In this document: in pieces, positions 1 through 13,100 of the stretch
How the letters are laid out: each line of letters starts with the position of its first letter
Position numbering within the stretch: position 1 is the first letter of the stretch
Source: Sipunculus nudus
Lineage: Eukaryota; Annelida; Sipuncula; Golfingiida; Sipunculidae
Assembly (NCBI GenBank): GCA_026874595.1
Contig: CM049312.1
Location: 70,770,929-70,834,928 of the forward strand
Length of the DNA: 64,000 nt
Direction: 5' to 3'
Notes under the pieces: model-generated
Told to the model about the DNA's origin: nothing
What the model saw: only the letters and a program-made list of their open reading frames with translations
Databases searched by the model: none
Program-made: the position numbers and the translations under genes

Positions 1-1297
1 TCATACATATTGTTGGCAATGTATATAAGGAGTTTGAGTCGGTATTATACGGCGCATGGAGATAAGAGCTGCAGACTAGAGCGTATAGAGAAGTCGGTAG
101 TTATAGTCGTATTATTTTCATGAATAATTGCGAGGAGTCATTTCTGACTGAGACTCTTGCGTGTCAAGATATACTTTGTTCCTTGAGGAAAGATATTCTG
201 TGCACTCTCGTTCAAAGGTTGACATTGTTGTATTGACTTGTAGGGACAAGTTCGTTTGAACAGTGAGAATGATATAGTATAGCTGTGTCCCAATTCCTAA
301 GACTGCTTGCCTTTGTGTCAGGCACTGTTATATAGCAGCGATATTCCTGTACAATGCATATATTGAGCGCTTAGGCCGTACAGGTCAGGAGTCACAGAAC
401 TAGTTTAAAGTGTCGTGTTCTATAATATAGAGGGCGCTTCATAGGTTACATTGTAAGGAGCGAGGGACCTGTTCGTGTGACACATGTCAGAGACGACCTA
501 AGTGATACATTTTTTCCGCACATTAACTGCTCTATTAAAATCAATGCTTTAACTCCGTTTTAGGCTGCACAGTTATGTACTTATTGTTGTAGCTAGCGAT
601 TTTCATCATCGTTATATCACTGAATTGACATTCCTAGCATTTTAAGTAATATAAAGGGTTTTTTTTCGTTTGAGACAAAAACGGTCCATTAATACAAAGC
701 ATAAACTCGATATATACGGACACATACTTTCAGAACAAAGGGCAAGGGCTGAGATTGACATAATATAAAGGACTCGTCTATGGCGCTGCCTGTTACTGTT
801 TTATTTTTTATACGCCCGTCCTTGACTCGACATATATCCGTCAGTCTGTGACCGTCCGTTAAATTCAATTGTTGCAAAACTTAATTTGATTTTCACGAAA
901 CTTATTATAAAAAAATAGAGTTTCTCACCTGAATTACATTTTCGGCAAAATTCATACATATTTTATGGGGTCTGAGGTCATAAGACTTCCGACGGGCGCA
1001 TTTGCGATGCTCTTGTTTAATTCTTTCGACTGTTATATGATGTTTATTCGGTCGGTATATCGGTCGGTTAAAACGTTTCTCACAGTCATGATTGATATTA
1101 AAGTCTAGTTACCGAACAAGGCAGCAACTCGAGTAATTTGAATTACAACATTTGGTATGGGATTCCGGAGTAAATAACCATGTAGGTTTGACTAATCACG
1201 AAGGCTGCACTATTTCAGATTTGGTTACTTTAAATTGGTATTCTAACTCCCCCCCCCCCCGGAACCATTTCGTCTGTGTTACTCAACAAGGGAAGCA

Positions 1298-1359
<62 letters not shown>

Positions 1360-2013
1360 ACTTTAAATTGGTATTATATATAACTGTTTCCTCTCGATAT
1401 GGACATATGACGTATGATTAATTTATTCTGAATGATATGATATGACATCCATGACTACTTTCTTAAAATATATATGTATATTTATATATATCCCTAGAAC
1501 CTATCATGAACAAACGGTTCCAGGAAGAACCCGTCTCCTGGTTCTTAGAAGCACCAAATATCAGTGTTACATATAGAACCCATAGAGTTCCCAAAGAACC
1601 CCTACAGAGTTTTCTATAAAGAACTGGCTCCAATCTGAAGAACCTTAAGGGTTCGACATGTAATCCTTTATTATATGAATTAATTTATTATGGCACAAAA
1701 TCTTATTTGCAAAAACATTGAAAATTTTGAAAAAAAATTGGAAAGATATATAATATAATTTAAGATATCCATTTTTTAACACGTACGACTTTATTCGTAA
1801 GTTTAACCTTTTCTCATCTTGGCCTTCGAAGTTGCAAACTCTTATTCATGAAGATTTTATTTTCACCATAGTTCCCTTATCGCGAAAATGGTGATTTGAA
1901 TCCCTCGTGAACCAAAATAGCAACCACAGTATACATTTTCTATTTTTAGGTAAACAATGGGCGGAATCATAACTGCATTTTCAGCATGTTTGATATGTTG
2001 CTTTTCTTTGCAG
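1..2013. other. Upstream region, no gene recognised
   Basis: No convincing exon was found on either strand. It contains a run of C at about 1250-1260, a (TA)n tract at 1306-1348 and a short stretch at 1495-1655 rich in GAACC/GGTTC words in both orientations. The first exon(s), start codon and promoter of the sushi gene that begins at 2014 must lie here or before the window. An ATG at 1957 opens a short hydrophobic reading frame resembling a signal peptide, but it runs into 2014 out of frame with the exon there. Confidence 0.5.
1306..1348. repeat. (TA)n microsatellite
   Basis: Uninterrupted TA dinucleotides; open reading frames across it, reading YIYIY, are artefacts. Confidence 0.95.
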
Positions 2014-2234
2014 ACATCACTGCTACTGGTTAGGCATGCACGAACAAAACGTTTGGAAATGGGATCTGTGCGATTTGGCTGTGACGGCGTTTAACTGGAA
2101 CATCGGGTTTCCCGTAGAAGGCCCTTCTCTCACTTACGCGTACGGCAAACTTGCTGGTGATCTTGGCTGGGAGAATTCTGTAGCCGCAATGGAATGCTTG
2201 ATCATGTGCGAGCTTAATACCCAATGCAGCACAG
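2014..2234 (+). CDS. Exon: Cys-rich N-terminal module
   Basis: The acceptor is TTTCTTTGCAG before 2014 and the donor is CAG|GTGAGG. It enters in phase 2 and leaves in phase 1, fitting the next exon. The reading frame is open for 73 codons and has five cysteines and several tryptophans, ending with Cys pairs in [14 protein letters not shown]. The last part resembles the helix of apple/PAN modules (ECLxxCxxxxxC), but the match is weak and a C-type-lectin-like fragment is not excluded. A (GA)n tract follows 20 bases after the donor. Confidence 0.65.
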
Positions 2235-2251
2235 GTGAGGCTTACTAGCGT

Positions 2252-2290
<39 letters not shown>

Positions 2291-2759
2291 CGCTAACGAC
2301 CACCTCAGCATAGCAAATACCTATAAATTACAAGCACTCTTTCATAGTCCCGATTTGTTCGCAGTTTTTTTTCCATAAATAAACCTTGGTTAACGGGCAA
2401 CCTTTTAGGAAATGTTTATTGGCTGAAAAATGTTTGACCTTTCCTCCTCTTTATTTTATTTATAAATACGAGTAAACAATACGTAACGTCTTAATTTCCT
2501 GTCTTGTTGTGTAGAAAACATAATCAATAATTCAGAATTATATTGAATAGCTCCATGCGTGTCATTAGCACTTAAAGTTAACAAAGCACGACCATGCGAG
2601 CTCTTGTGAGACCCCTGATAGTAAAATTTACTTTGGCGACCACCTCGGAAATGCGACCACTTTATTAAAGTTAACAAAGCACGACCATTCGAGCTCTTGT
2701 GAGACCCCTGATAGTAAGATTTACTTCGGCGACCACCTCGGATATGCGACCACTTTATT

Positions 2760-2807
<48 letters not shown>

Positions 2808-5800
2808 ATATATTATTGTACATTACATTATACATTATATTATATTATATTATATTATATTATATTATATTATTAGTGCAAAATCAAATATCCTTGGTGA
2901 TGGTGTATAGAAATATCAGACCAGCATAATTCTTGTTTACCTGGAACACCTCTGAATTTGCAAAGTGGGACAGCCTGCAGCAACTTATGATATTTTTTCG
3001 ACCTGACTTGCGCGTTTCCTTGGCTACCTGAAATAAGATAGTGCCCATGTGTTCTGACTTACCATTTTTCTCTTATTAAGTTATATAGCACAGTCAGCGG
3101 ACACCAAAAAAATTCCTTCCGTATCCCCCCCCCCAAAAAAAAAAGTCAGGCTGAAAATTTAAACTTCTAATGAATATTTCTGTTTTTGATGCAGCGGGGT
3201 TTCAGCCTTATACCCCACCATCTCCCACTACACTGTACGTGACATCTCCTGCAGGGACTACCTTACTCGTGACGACGATGGCTCCAACCACTACCCCAGC
3301 CACGACAACACCGGCACCTACCACCACACAGCCCACAACCGTGCCAACGACGGCAGCTACCACCACACAGCCCACAACCGTGCCAACGACGGCAGCTATC
3401 ACCACTCAGTCCACAACCGTACCTACGACGGCACCTTCCACCACAAGAATGGAAACAACGGTACCTGCCCAAACGCATCCTACAACCATTGATGCAACGG
3501 CACCTGAAACTACCCTATCCACAATAGAGGAAACGGCATTAGCACCCACAACGATTTATTCCACAGCAGTTGGAACTAGCCCTACTCAGGCTACAATTAT
3601 AGGAAGTTCCCAGCAGACGCCCCAAACAACTTCATGGCATACGTCATCTATATCTACATCTACACCCATTGCTTCACAAACGAAATTGACCGATACCTCG
3701 GCCTTTATACAAACAACGAAGAATTCTGCGGTTCCACCTCTGAACACCTCATCAGGTAGGTGATTACAATAATTACTAGAAATCTGCATTCTGTGGAATG
3801 CAAGCCTCCGCCATGCTTGTTCGGGGAAGGGGTTCCCTTTAGTAGGATGATCCCAAGACAAAGTTTGCATTCACTTTTGCAGCCCAGAGGTTCATTCGTA
3901 CATAAGTGAGAGTATATTTGTAAATATTGCTGGATTGGTATCCTGAATCTGGCTCATAATCCGGGTCCACAATTAATTTTACAAATTCCTCAATTACCCA
4001 TTCCCAAAATGCGTGAAAATTCCATGTTACCAAAGTTGTTATGTAAACAAACATCTAGCCTAAAACGGGAAATGTTTGACAGGGCCTTTGTCGTAAGTGG
4101 TAGTAGAGTCTCAAGTCAAATGAAGCTGAAGCATACTCCGATCGAATGATAAACGCCACCTAGAGGACAAATTTGGTACTGGTCATCGGATCCCTTATGT
4201 ATGTGTAGGAATTTATACCTCTGTTGAAGCTACCAGTATGGTTATTTTATTTCTAAGCTTTTTACTCGTATGTTTGTGATTGTTAAGCCACAGCATCCAT
4301 TCGATGGTTCACATATTTGGGCCGTAGCCCCAGGAAAGTCTAAAGCGGGCAGTAAATGCTTTGTCAGAGCGAAGCATAAGAAGGGTTGCTGAGATTTTTA
4401 GCTCAGCTGACTTTCAGTCATGCTGGGCTATAGCGATGAGTCTTTGTCCGTCGTCCTTCCGTCTGTCCGTCCGGCCGTCGGGCCGGCTGTCCGGCTGTCC
4501 GGCCGTCCGTCCGTTAGCAGGGCACAAATCAACCGTAGGGGCTAGGACCATGAACCCTATGCAGTCTTAGAGGTTCTAAAAAGATCTCCTTGCAAACCTG
4601 AAATTAGGTCACTGTGACCTATATTCTCGAAGTTATGGGGTGTGTTTGCACCCCCCCCCCCCAGAAATAATTCTTTTAGCCAAAATTTTCATCCCAAACC
4701 TTCCAGCTTTCACATACAGCTCACCTACCAACAGGGGAAGAACCATAATTATTTTGAGGTCACAAGGGCAAAGGTCAAGGTCACAGAACCAACTTCTTTG
4801 AAAAGCCTATGATGCATTTTAAGCCAAATCTTTCACCCCAATTCTTTGATCCGTCACATATAGCTCACCTACTAAGTTGGAGAAGAATCCTATAGATGTT
4901 GAGGTCACAAGGTCAAAGGTCAGGGTCACAGGATCCACTTCTTTGAAACACATTTCAAGCTAGACCTTTCATTCCAAACCTTTCAGCACTGATATCGCTT
5001 CTCTGCCAACAGGGGAAAAGACCTGTTGATTTTGAGGTCAAAGGTCAAGTTCATAGCACCCTCTTCTTGCGTGGAGTCATTTTCAGGCAAACTTTTCAAT
5101 CTATACTTTCCATCTGTCATATATGGCTTACCTACCAATAGGGGAAGAAGCCTATTGATGTTGAGTTCAAAAGGTCAAAGGTCAAGGTCACATTATTGTT
5201 CTAAATGCTTGTGAACATATTTCAAGTGAAACTGTTCAACCCAAACCTTCAGTCTTTCACATATGCCACATATATGCATCACTAAATGTGATTCAAACTT
5301 CATATTTATGGGTCTTATTGCATGAAGAAATAACTAATTGATTTTGAGGTCAGCTGGTCAGGAGGTTAAAGGTTGCAGGTCTAAGTTATTCACTCATTGG
5401 TTGCCAAGTAATTACACCCGGCCAGATGTAAGTGGTTAGTAGTTACCCATCATTTAGAAAGAATCCAGTTGATATGTGGGCAAAAGGCCAAGGTCATAGG
5501 TCAGGGATGTTCACAATAACTTATTTGGTAGACCATCTCTATTTTTCTTGTACATATAACCATTGGTTATGGTACATCTCACTGTGTGGCTGTAATTGTG
5601 AGAGATGCTGGTGACATATGACTCTCTTTTGTATCAGCCTGTTAAGTGATAAGACTGAGTGATAAATACCTCGTTACTGCATAACAAAAACACTGTTGCC
5701 GGAATGCTTCAGCCAGGCATTAAGACTGTGAGAGTATAGTATTAAGGTTTAGCTACTGATTTATAAGATGATGGGAACATTTTGCAGTTTATTTTATGAA

Positions 5801-7034
5801 ATCATAGCAATTAACTTAGTTTCCTAGATATCTGAATATTTTTATATAAATCACCAGATATAAAAGGAAATGTTTGATCTTATAATATGTGGATGTGTAC
5901 CTGGATTTAGGATGGCTTTTTTTTATTACAAGACCTTTAGTCATGCTTTCTGCATTTCTTTTCTTTCAGCTTTTGCAGTTTACCTACCCTGCTGATCCCA
6001 TTGAAAAGCAGAGTGATAATGAAAAATATTGGACTTACACTTTTTACATTTGCATATCTATAAATCTAATATTAGGGCCTTAAAATGCCTTTTGAATTGT
6101 TTTGGACATTCATTACTGTAACATCCTTTGGAGAATTTGCTACAAGTTTGGTCTCTTATTGGAGGATGTGTGATATCACGATATCAGACTTGTCAGAAAT
6201 CCATTATGTCTGCCAGTTAGCCACCTTAGAAATCCTTTTGTCAGTGCAGTTTCAGTGATTTTTAGCTCAGCTGACTTTTAGTCATGCTGTGCTATAGCGA
6301 TTGGTCTTTGTCCATCGTCCTTCCGTCTGTCCGTCCGGCCAGCCGTCCGGCCGTTAGCAGGGCACAAATTGTAACTGTAAGGGCCAGATACATGAACCCT
6401 ATGCAGTCTTAGAGGTTCTAAAAAGATCTCCTTGAAGATCTGAAATTAGGTCACTGTGACCTATATTTCCCCGTGTTTGCACCTCCCAGAATTAATTCTT
6501 ATAGCCAAAATAATCATCCCAAGCCTTACATGTCAAAAGAGGAACAAACCTTTTTATATTTAGGTCTTAGGGTCTTAGGGTCAATGTCACAGGACCAGCT
6601 TCTTGAAAAAAGTTTTGGATGCATTTCAAGTCAGACTTTTCGTCCCAAACCTTCCATCTTCCAAGTATGGTCAGATACCATATGGTATACCATCGGGCTT
6701 TAAATACAGGTCATGCTTGTCAGGTGAGCGTCATGACCCATGGGTCACTTGTTTACTTACCTAACAAGGTTCCTTCCCCCGTGTATCACCAACAAACGAG
6801 TGCGTCTGTGATAGTAATAACCTAGCAATGGGGATGATCGCACATCCGGGACCCACAGGTGTAGAAGACACCGGGCCTGAATGGCACCAAGACCCAAAAC
6901 ATCATTATAGGAGACGACTCAAGCGAGTGCTACCGCCATAGTCAAAACCGAAGTAGAACTGGTCGGATGTAAATACACGTACTTCGATTAAGATTAGATA
7001 AAACGACCTAATAATGGCGGCCTTTACCTCCACC

Positions 7035-7095
<61 letters not shown>

Positions 7096-7097
7096 GT

Positions 7098-7146
<49 letters not shown>

Positions 7147-10100
7147 TCAAGCCAACAACAAGCCCACACAGATCGTGCTGGATTAAACCACGATATCTTT
7201 ATAATTTAATGTTACATTTATGAAATTTCACTGAAGGTTGTCCAAATTCGTATAGAAAAGCTCTGCCTTTCCATCATTTGTTTCACAGATTGCCTTGAAA
7301 TTGAATATCCATATATGCATAATTGCTGATGGGAAAATTCTGGGCCAAACCGGAATTGAACCCATAACAGTGGCGCACATGTCCGGCGTACCAACCGCTT
7401 CGCTAGAAAAGCAAGCTTCACTAGCGAGGCAGTTCGGTCCGCTTTTATATCACCCTTATAACAACAAATATGCCTAGGTCCTGCAAGGTTTGAACAAAAT
7501 GAATGATTTATCATAGTGTTATTATTGTCTGTTGAGCGTCTTGACACATGACAGTCCATTGTCTGTAGATTGCCCAGAATTCACTGCGGAACACGCCGAT
7601 GTGCTATCTACATGCTACAGCGACCGACATCTGGTGACCATCGTTTGCCATCCAGGATACCGGTTTCCTGACGGTTCCCGCCAGCGTGACGTTGTTTGTC
7701 TTCAGGATGGGACTTGGAATACACGTGTCGAAGCATGTAAAGGTTATTATGATGTTTAGTGTGTTTATTTAGACTTTTTTTAATCAAAATTTAAATGTCA
7801 AATTTCTTATTCTATTTCTGTTATTGGCACAGACAAATTAATAAATTGCCTTATTCAAATCTGGTTCTCAACATTACTTTTGCAGTTTTTTTTTTCAATT
7901 CACTCATATATATATAGAGGAACTATATGAGATCAAATGAATGAGCACTTTTCACTTAGGTTACGTTTCCAGATAAACCTTTTGACCTAGAAAGTTAAAT
8001 CTTTTAAAAATATGTGTCATTTACAAAATATGAGTCCATTGGTAGTTTTGGTAGTGATATTTTAAACAGTTTTTGAATTATATTCAAATTTCGAAAATGT
8101 GACGTCAGCATTTTCAGCTAATCTCTTAACTAAAAAATGACAATTTGTTGTTCCTCTTTTACAGAACTATAGTTATTTAAAAAAACATTACAGAAGTGTA
8201 AAAGTTAGATCAGTTGGAATAACAAACCGTGGAGAATCGCGGGGGGGGGGGGGGTGATGGTAGGTTACAGATAGGTGGAGATTCGTGACTGTTATATGAC
8301 AGTTACAAGAAATCTAGTTTTTCTTATTTTTGTACCAGTTTTTTCTCCTATTTCATTTACCCAAGATGTACCTTTCTATTGGCCAATTACTTTGACGAAA
8401 TTTCTGTGAGCTTGACCTATTTTCCATGGTCACAAGTCTCAAAAGGAGTGAATTTTTCCGATTTGCAGTGTCGATGAAATCCTAATCTATACCAGGCAGA
8501 GAAATGAATGAGAGTGGTATTATTAATTCTACTTCCCAACATTTTCCTGACACAATTTTCGAATTCACTTATGCGGAAATATATGAGATAGGTGTCTCAG
8601 CACTTTTCAGTTAGCTCACGTTTCAACAGAAACCAACTAACCTAGTTTTTTTTCAGACATGTGCCATTAATAATGTAAGCAAGTTTGTTAATGATATATA
8701 AATATTTGTTTTAATAATATGCAAACAACGCAAATGTGACGTTACCAATTCAGATTTCTGTAGAATATTAAGATTCTCCTCTTATTCTATGTGTGTTACA
8801 AACGCCTTGGTCACTGTAATGGTTCTTTTCCTTTCACCCGTAGCCACGGCCTGTCCCTTGGTGCCCACTTTGCCAGGACTTACTGTTGATTATTCGGAAG
8901 ACCATGTGGTTAAGGTACAGTGCCCTGCAGGTGAGGTCCTTCCACAAGGACTTAACTCGTGGTCCTTCTCCTGTTCAACGCCACGCATCATTAGTCCGGC
9001 GGAAGTGCATTGCAGAGGTTAGTGTATTAATTTTGCTGTCTGCTTCTTCTGACATATGCACACGCAGACAGACACGCATACAACTACAGACCTTCTAAAC
9101 GCAGCTAATTTTTTTCCAAACAGATTTACTTTGGAGATCGAATTGGTTAGAATGAACAATCATTTATTTCTGAATGTTCAAATAGAATGCCAGGTGGAAG
9201 AAGTATTAAACTTTACCTTCAGTGTGTCAGAAAATTTACGTAAAAGTTCTAAACATATTTTTCGAAGGTGACCTCATGTTGGGTGCTGAATCGTTATAGG
9301 TGGGTAAATCTGAACACAGTACATTATGCTGACAGGGGTTGTATGTCTCCCACCTTGTCTTGTTTTTTTTTTATCCATTTTCAGCCGTATGGTGCCCACC
9401 ACTCCCTTACGTTGAAGCAGCATCTGCTAATCTGACACAATTAAACCAAGGTCAACCAGTGACCTTGACCTGTTTACCGGGTCACCGTTTCTGGGACGGA
9501 ACAATACAGAAGGTCGCAGCATGTATAAACGGCAGTTGGAACATAACGGATGAGATCTGCCTTGGTATGTCCAAAAGGCTGATTTTGTTTTAATAATTGC
9601 GGCCTTTCAAACGTTTTCCTATAATTGTGGAATTTATTTGTTATGTTTATATATGTATTTTTTAAATTTGTTTTACAATCACAAAACATTTAACGCATGC
9701 ACGTAGACAAAATTGTATAATTTCAAGTTCCTTCGGCATTTGAGCGCGACGTCATTGATGTCCGGGCTATTAAGCTTTTAATGAATGCTAACCATCAAAA
9801 TATCTCACTTGTGTTCGATATTCAGCAAAATCTGTGTATGCTCAATGAGGTAAAATCTGGTCACGCAAGGTTATCATGCACTAAAGTGCTTCCGGGATAT
9901 CGGTTTAAAGAATTCCGTTTTGGAATTTAACACAGTCGATTTTGTGAGAAAGGGGGACCTCAGAATTCACAAAGAGCATTTACATCTTCCGGCATCTAAC
10001 TCGCCTTCTTGAAGAACTATTTAAAAAAAAATCCTTTATCTTTCCCTTTTCAGTGATCACATGCCCTCCAGTACCAGTGGTGCCGAACTCCGTGGCAAAT

Positions 10101-13100
10101 ACCAGTCTGGCCATTTTCGGAACGTATGTGAACATCACCTGTATAGAGGGCTATAAGTTCATAGACGACACTGACATCAATATAGTTAGATGTCTGGATA
10201 CCGGGTTCTGGAATTCGTCTACACCACTATGTACAGGTACGTTATAAAGTCTCCTTTACTAACGGTATAACCTTACTAAGCGGTGTCCGCTTTTTAGTCT
10301 ATTCGCAAGAAGGCAGTCCCTATAATCGATGACGACATTTCTGAGAGGTCAGAGTTTGATAAAGTTAAAGGAATACAACATAAGAGTACTCCGAGGACGA
10401 TATCTAGGCGAGCGTTGATCTACTCAGAGAGTTTGTGGTCTTTTCTCTACTGCCTTCCTATAGTAGAAGCCGGAGGAATGTCTTAAGACTACCGACAATT
10501 ACATCAGGATTCTACTTTTTATATAATAAGAAAAAGTGAAGACTGATACAAGAGAAGGTGCCTTTGTCTTACTAGATTAATTTTCAAGAATCTGACAGCT
10601 TTTTTATTTTGTCCTTTCAGCTGAAAGGTTTTGTCAATTAATTATGGTTGCTAAATTTATAGCAGGTACGTTGTCAAGGGATGCAGCAGGGGGCTATCCG
10701 CCAACTTCCCCATTGCATGGAAAACGTTTTTAGTTATGTTCTCTAATTTGAGACTATAATATATTTGTAAATAAAAATGATAGTATTTTTGAAACATACG
10801 AAACAGAATATAGTTAACATCACGTTTCATTGCTGTATTCTTTAAATCTGAACAAGCTGCACGTTGGAATAATCCACCGCCAATTTATTATTTCGGCAAT
10901 TGTCAAAAGTAATTTTTTAGAAAGCTTGACTTAATGCATTGCATGCAGAAATATTATAACGGAGTTAAATTGTTCCCAGTAGCTTACACTTTTTCACGCG
11001 TGCTCGCTTTAATTAAGCTGCGGCAACAGTTGTCCTAGGTTTGGAAATTAGAATGATAGTATACTGAAGTTCTAATCTGATAAAATATATACATGTATAT
11101 ATATATATATATACGTATACGCGTGTACACCATTTACCAAACGGGAATGCCAAACAATATGGCATACCCCTTCTCTGAATTCTACATTGAACTGAGTGTA
11201 TGGAAAGTCAAGCTATGTTTAAGAATGTGCCATTCCGATAATAACTGTGCTGTCGCAGATCGGTGTAAGATTACAATTTCATAATTAACGACAGATATTC
11301 TGTTTTTAATTTGTAGTAACAGATCGAGTTTAAATATTTCCAGTTTCTTAGCTTAGGTTTAAATGTTGGGTACACCGGTTATTTAAGTATATTTCCGTTT
11401 CATCAAAGTTACATTTATTAAGAATAATTTGTTCACCAGATGGCGCTTTTCGAGTGAGCAACAGGTAAGATCGGCTCTGAGAAATCATCTTGTTTATGTT
11501 CGAAATATCACCCACTAATGTTTATTATTCATGTGAATGGAAGTATATATGATCAGTTTTAAGTACTGATACCCATATGTTATCTTTGACTGTTAAAAGG
11601 TTATATTTATGTGGTATTTTGTTGTAAGATAGTGTCTAACAGGGAACGTCTAGCCAAGGTCAATGTTAATTCCAAAGCCTAAGGTACATTCAGACAAATG
11701 TTAACGAATGGCCACTTCTGTATCTGCGAAAAAGCAAATTAAAGAAAAGAAAAGGGTCCTCAGTGATTCATCTAGGGGAAACTCGTTTGAACAAGAAAAA
11801 AAGCGTAATAAAGAGGGAGTTATGAGTTCATCTGAGGATTACCCGTTGTCCGCTCTCACTGAGCACAAAGACGATGAGCCAGTTGTGATAGGAGATTCTG
11901 ACAAATTTACACAAATGTTAGCAGTAGCTCTTGACTCTGTGGAAATTAAAAATGCCTTTAAAAAGATTGTTGATGAAGCCGTAGATGAGAGACTGAAAGT
12001 GTATGATGATAAAATCAGGGAGCTCTCAAGTACGGTAGTGGAATTGCAAAATACTGTGGGTATGTTAAGGGAGGAGTTGGACAATCAACAGCAGTACTCT
12101 CGTCGGACATCAGTCAGGATTGTAAATCCGTGGCCAGAGCAGGAAAATGAAGATACGGACCAAATGGTGATAGATATGGCTAAAAACATGATGGACATTA
12201 ACATAAACAAAACCGATATAGAACGATCACATCGTGTCGGCCGACCATTATCCTCAGGCAGGCCTAGAGCAGTCATTGTGAAATTCCTTACACACAAAAC
12301 AAAGGTTCCCTTCATGAAAGGAAAATCTCGACTGCGAATGTCTGGCGACAGAGCGAAGGGTCTCTTTGTCAATGAGGATTTGACAAAATCGCGAATGGCT
12401 ATGCTTAAATGTGCATTGACCACAAAACGCGAAACCCTTATTCAGGACTGTTGGACCACAGATGGCGTAATATTTGTGAGGGACCGAGAAACGAAGGTCC
12501 TCAGGTTCACAAGCGAAACCAAGTTCAAAGCCTGGCACGAACACTTGAAAAGTAATCCCCCGAGACAATATTCAGAAGTTATAAACAGTAACCCACAGTT
12601 AACATCCACACCAATAAGAACATGACCGTTCGTTATTTGTTTATGATTATGAAAGTATACTTAAGAAGCGTTTTTTTTTAATTTCAAAGAAATAAATTTA
12701 CTAGTGTCTACTAGTACAAATTTTGTTTACATACAAAGTACTTGAGCAAGTTGGTTTTTGTTCTGGTATAATAACATTTGACTAACTAATATTCTTCATT
12801 ATGAGCAGATATGTGTTCACTGGAAAACTGCAGAATGTATAAAGAATACGTATATATGTTGAATGCTGCAAAAAAACTGGGTGATACGTATAAGTTGTAT
12901 ACTATAACATTAGGAGCCGATCTTCCTTGTTATTAGAAAATTCTAATCCATCTCAAATTATATACTTTTAATTCTCGGCAATGTTTATTTTTTTTATTAA
13001 AGGCTCACTTCAGTGACCTTGTTCTATTTACTTTAAATGTTTACACTTCATTTTGCCTATTAAAGACTCTGATGTCTTGGTCTCTCCTCTAAAGGCGCCA

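Larger units (their letters stand above)
4395..5620 (+). repeat. Dispersed repeat, AGCTCAGCTGACT-headed, long copy with AGGTCA-rich tandem units
   Basis: It starts with an imperfect hairpin (AGCTCAGCTGACT...AGTCATGCTGGGCT) at about 4400, followed by a GTCCGTCC/GGCCGTCC-rich stretch and GTTAGCAGGGCACAAATC. It then has at least five degenerate units of about 120-130 bp, each containing a phrase like CACCTACCAACAGGGGAAGAA and a GAGGTCA...AGGTCAAAGGTCA phrase. Shorter copies of the head occur at 6257, 19769 and 56636, and in reverse near 63640. No coding sequence; probably a non-autonomous mobile family. Boundaries are approximate. Confidence 0.75.
3756..7568 (+). other. Intron 2, repeat-rich
   Basis: A 3.8-kb intron with two copies of the AGCTCAGCTGACT-headed dispersed repeat (4395-5620 and 6257-6740), a long (TA)n tract at 7037-7141 and a tRNA-derived SINE-like segment at 7300-7480. 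No further exon was recognised. Confidence 0.7.

Noticed and set aside
3208-3478. Open frames on the minus strand, Val/Gly- or Cys/Arg-rich
   Set aside because: They are antisense shadows of the Thr/Pro-rich mucin exon.
7352-7412. A functional tRNA gene
   Set aside because: A and B boxes are present, but T-arm and acceptor stems do not pair.
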